This document shows positions 5,286-5,739 of a DNA stretch of 5,739 nucleotides, piece after piece; the stretch's first letter is position 1; each line of letters starts with the position of its first letter. The notes under the pieces were generated by a model, which was not told the origin of the DNA, did not search any database, and saw nothing but the letters and a program-made list of their open reading frames with translations. The DNA is from an uncultured Selenomonadales bacterium (GTDB lineage Bacteria > Bacillota_C > Negativicutes > Selenomonadales > Selenomonadaceae). Position numbers and translations under genes: made by a program. The stretch spans positions 1-5,739 of the forward strand of contig CALGGX010000560.1 in the NCBI GenBank assembly GCA_937916025.1, given 5' to 3'.

Positions 5286-5738
5286 TCAGCCGCCGCCGAT
5301 CCGTCCGACTTGATTGACGGAAGCGTCAAGCATGGAGTCTTGTGTCAACACGGATTTTTGCCCTGCTTCATACAGTCGATGGTTGTGGATCAACTCAACC
5401 ATCTCGCGAACGATCTCGACATTGGATTTTTCGAGCACGCCCTGCAAAATCGTTCCGGTTGCCGGTTGCGGTTGTGCGACATTGCCGTCCTCATCCTGCA
5501 CTTGATAGAAGAGATTATCGCCCTGCTTCTGCAATGCGAGCCGATCGTCGAACTGCACGAATGCGATCTGCGCAAGCAATTGCCGATTGCCCGCATTTCC
5601 GACCGTCAACAAATTGTCGGGATTGGTCGGCGGCTCCTCGAGCGCGGTGTCGTCTCCGTGCACGAAGATCGAGCCGTCGCCCGTGATCGAAATGTCTTTG
5701 TCGAGAACATCGCGCGGAATGCGGATCGGATTGCCGTT
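5286..5738 (-). CDS. flgF: FlgF-type proximal rod protein, 3' part
   Basis: The frame runs through the right window edge, giving the last 150 residues. The start is outside; an internal GTG at 5663 is not the start because coding continues upstream. The first visible part (NGNPIRIPRDVLDKDISITG, then DGSIFVHGDD) is the central beta-rich region of flagellar rod/hook proteins. The end (GVLEKSNVEIVREMVELI, then HNHRLYEAGQKSVLTQDSML) is the conserved C-terminal domain PF06429, closing with VGRIGGG. The position just upstream of flgG and the VGRI ending favour FlgF, a subunit of the proximal rod exported by the flagellar secretion system. Another FlgG/FlgF paralogue cannot be ruled out without the N-terminus. 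The stop is 20 bases before the STAS-kinase gene. Confidence 0.85.
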   Translation of the reverse strand, partial: NGNPIRIPRDVLDKDISITGDGSIFVHGDDTALEEPPTNPDNLLTVGNAGNRQLLAQIAFVQFDDRLALQKQGDNLFYQVQDEDGNVAQPQPATGTILQGVLEKSNVEIVREMVELIHNHRLYEAGQKSVLTQDSMLDASVNQVGRIGGG

Positions 5739-5739
5739 C

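Noticed and set aside
5661..5663. GTG at 5663 as the start of the rightmost gene
   Set aside because: The frame stays open to the window edge with sequence fitting the rod-protein family, so the gene is truncated by the window and does not start here.

Overview
The window is the downstream half of a flagellar rod and ring operon, read entirely on the minus strand. The likely host is a Gram-negative (diderm) member of the Firmicutes, most plausibly Selenomonadaceae or other Negativicutes. This is inferred from three things. The P-ring and L-ring genes (flgI, flgH) imply a peptidoglycan layer plus an outer membrane. The ribosome binding sites are strong GGAGG types, one of them a 10-base match to the anti-Shine-Dalgarno. 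The FlgF/FlgG-like proteins have a Firmicutes flavour. No 16S or marker gene is present, so taxonomy is not proven.

Layout in minus-strand reading order, right to left: 5738-5286, 3' part of a flgF-type rod gene; 5265-4072, an unusual gene fusing an anti-sigma-factor-antagonist (STAS) domain to an aminoglycoside-phosphotransferase-like kinase; a 70-base gap holding a good match to a sigma-28/sigma-D flagellar promoter (4067-4041); then flgG (distal rod), flgA (P-ring chaperone), flgH (L-ring), a small intrinsic-terminator-like hairpin (1851-1827), flgI (P-ring) and a short single-domain flgJ (rod-binding protein). A hairpin with A and T tracts on its two sides (184-234) closes the operon. It also closes a convergent plus-strand gene whose last 46 codons (2-142) resemble the C-terminal tail of Rpn/PD-(D/E)XK transposase-nuclease proteins.

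FlgF and FlgG build the rod. FlgJ probably caps or scaffolds it. FlgA escorts FlgI to form the P-ring, and FlgH forms the outer-membrane bushing. The STAS-kinase gene does not belong to the standard basal-body set and is the main candidate for something undescribed. It has an intact Ser in the STAS phospho-site motif and a complete kinase catalytic set in one chain.

Three smaller oddities were found. The sigma-28-type promoter sits in the middle of the operon. A heptamer-repeat inverted element straddles the flgG/flgA junction and encodes the flgA start and most of its signal peptide. An internal terminator lies between flgH and flgI. No tRNA, rRNA, CRISPR array or complete insertion sequence was seen, and no stretch over 300 bases lacks a gene.
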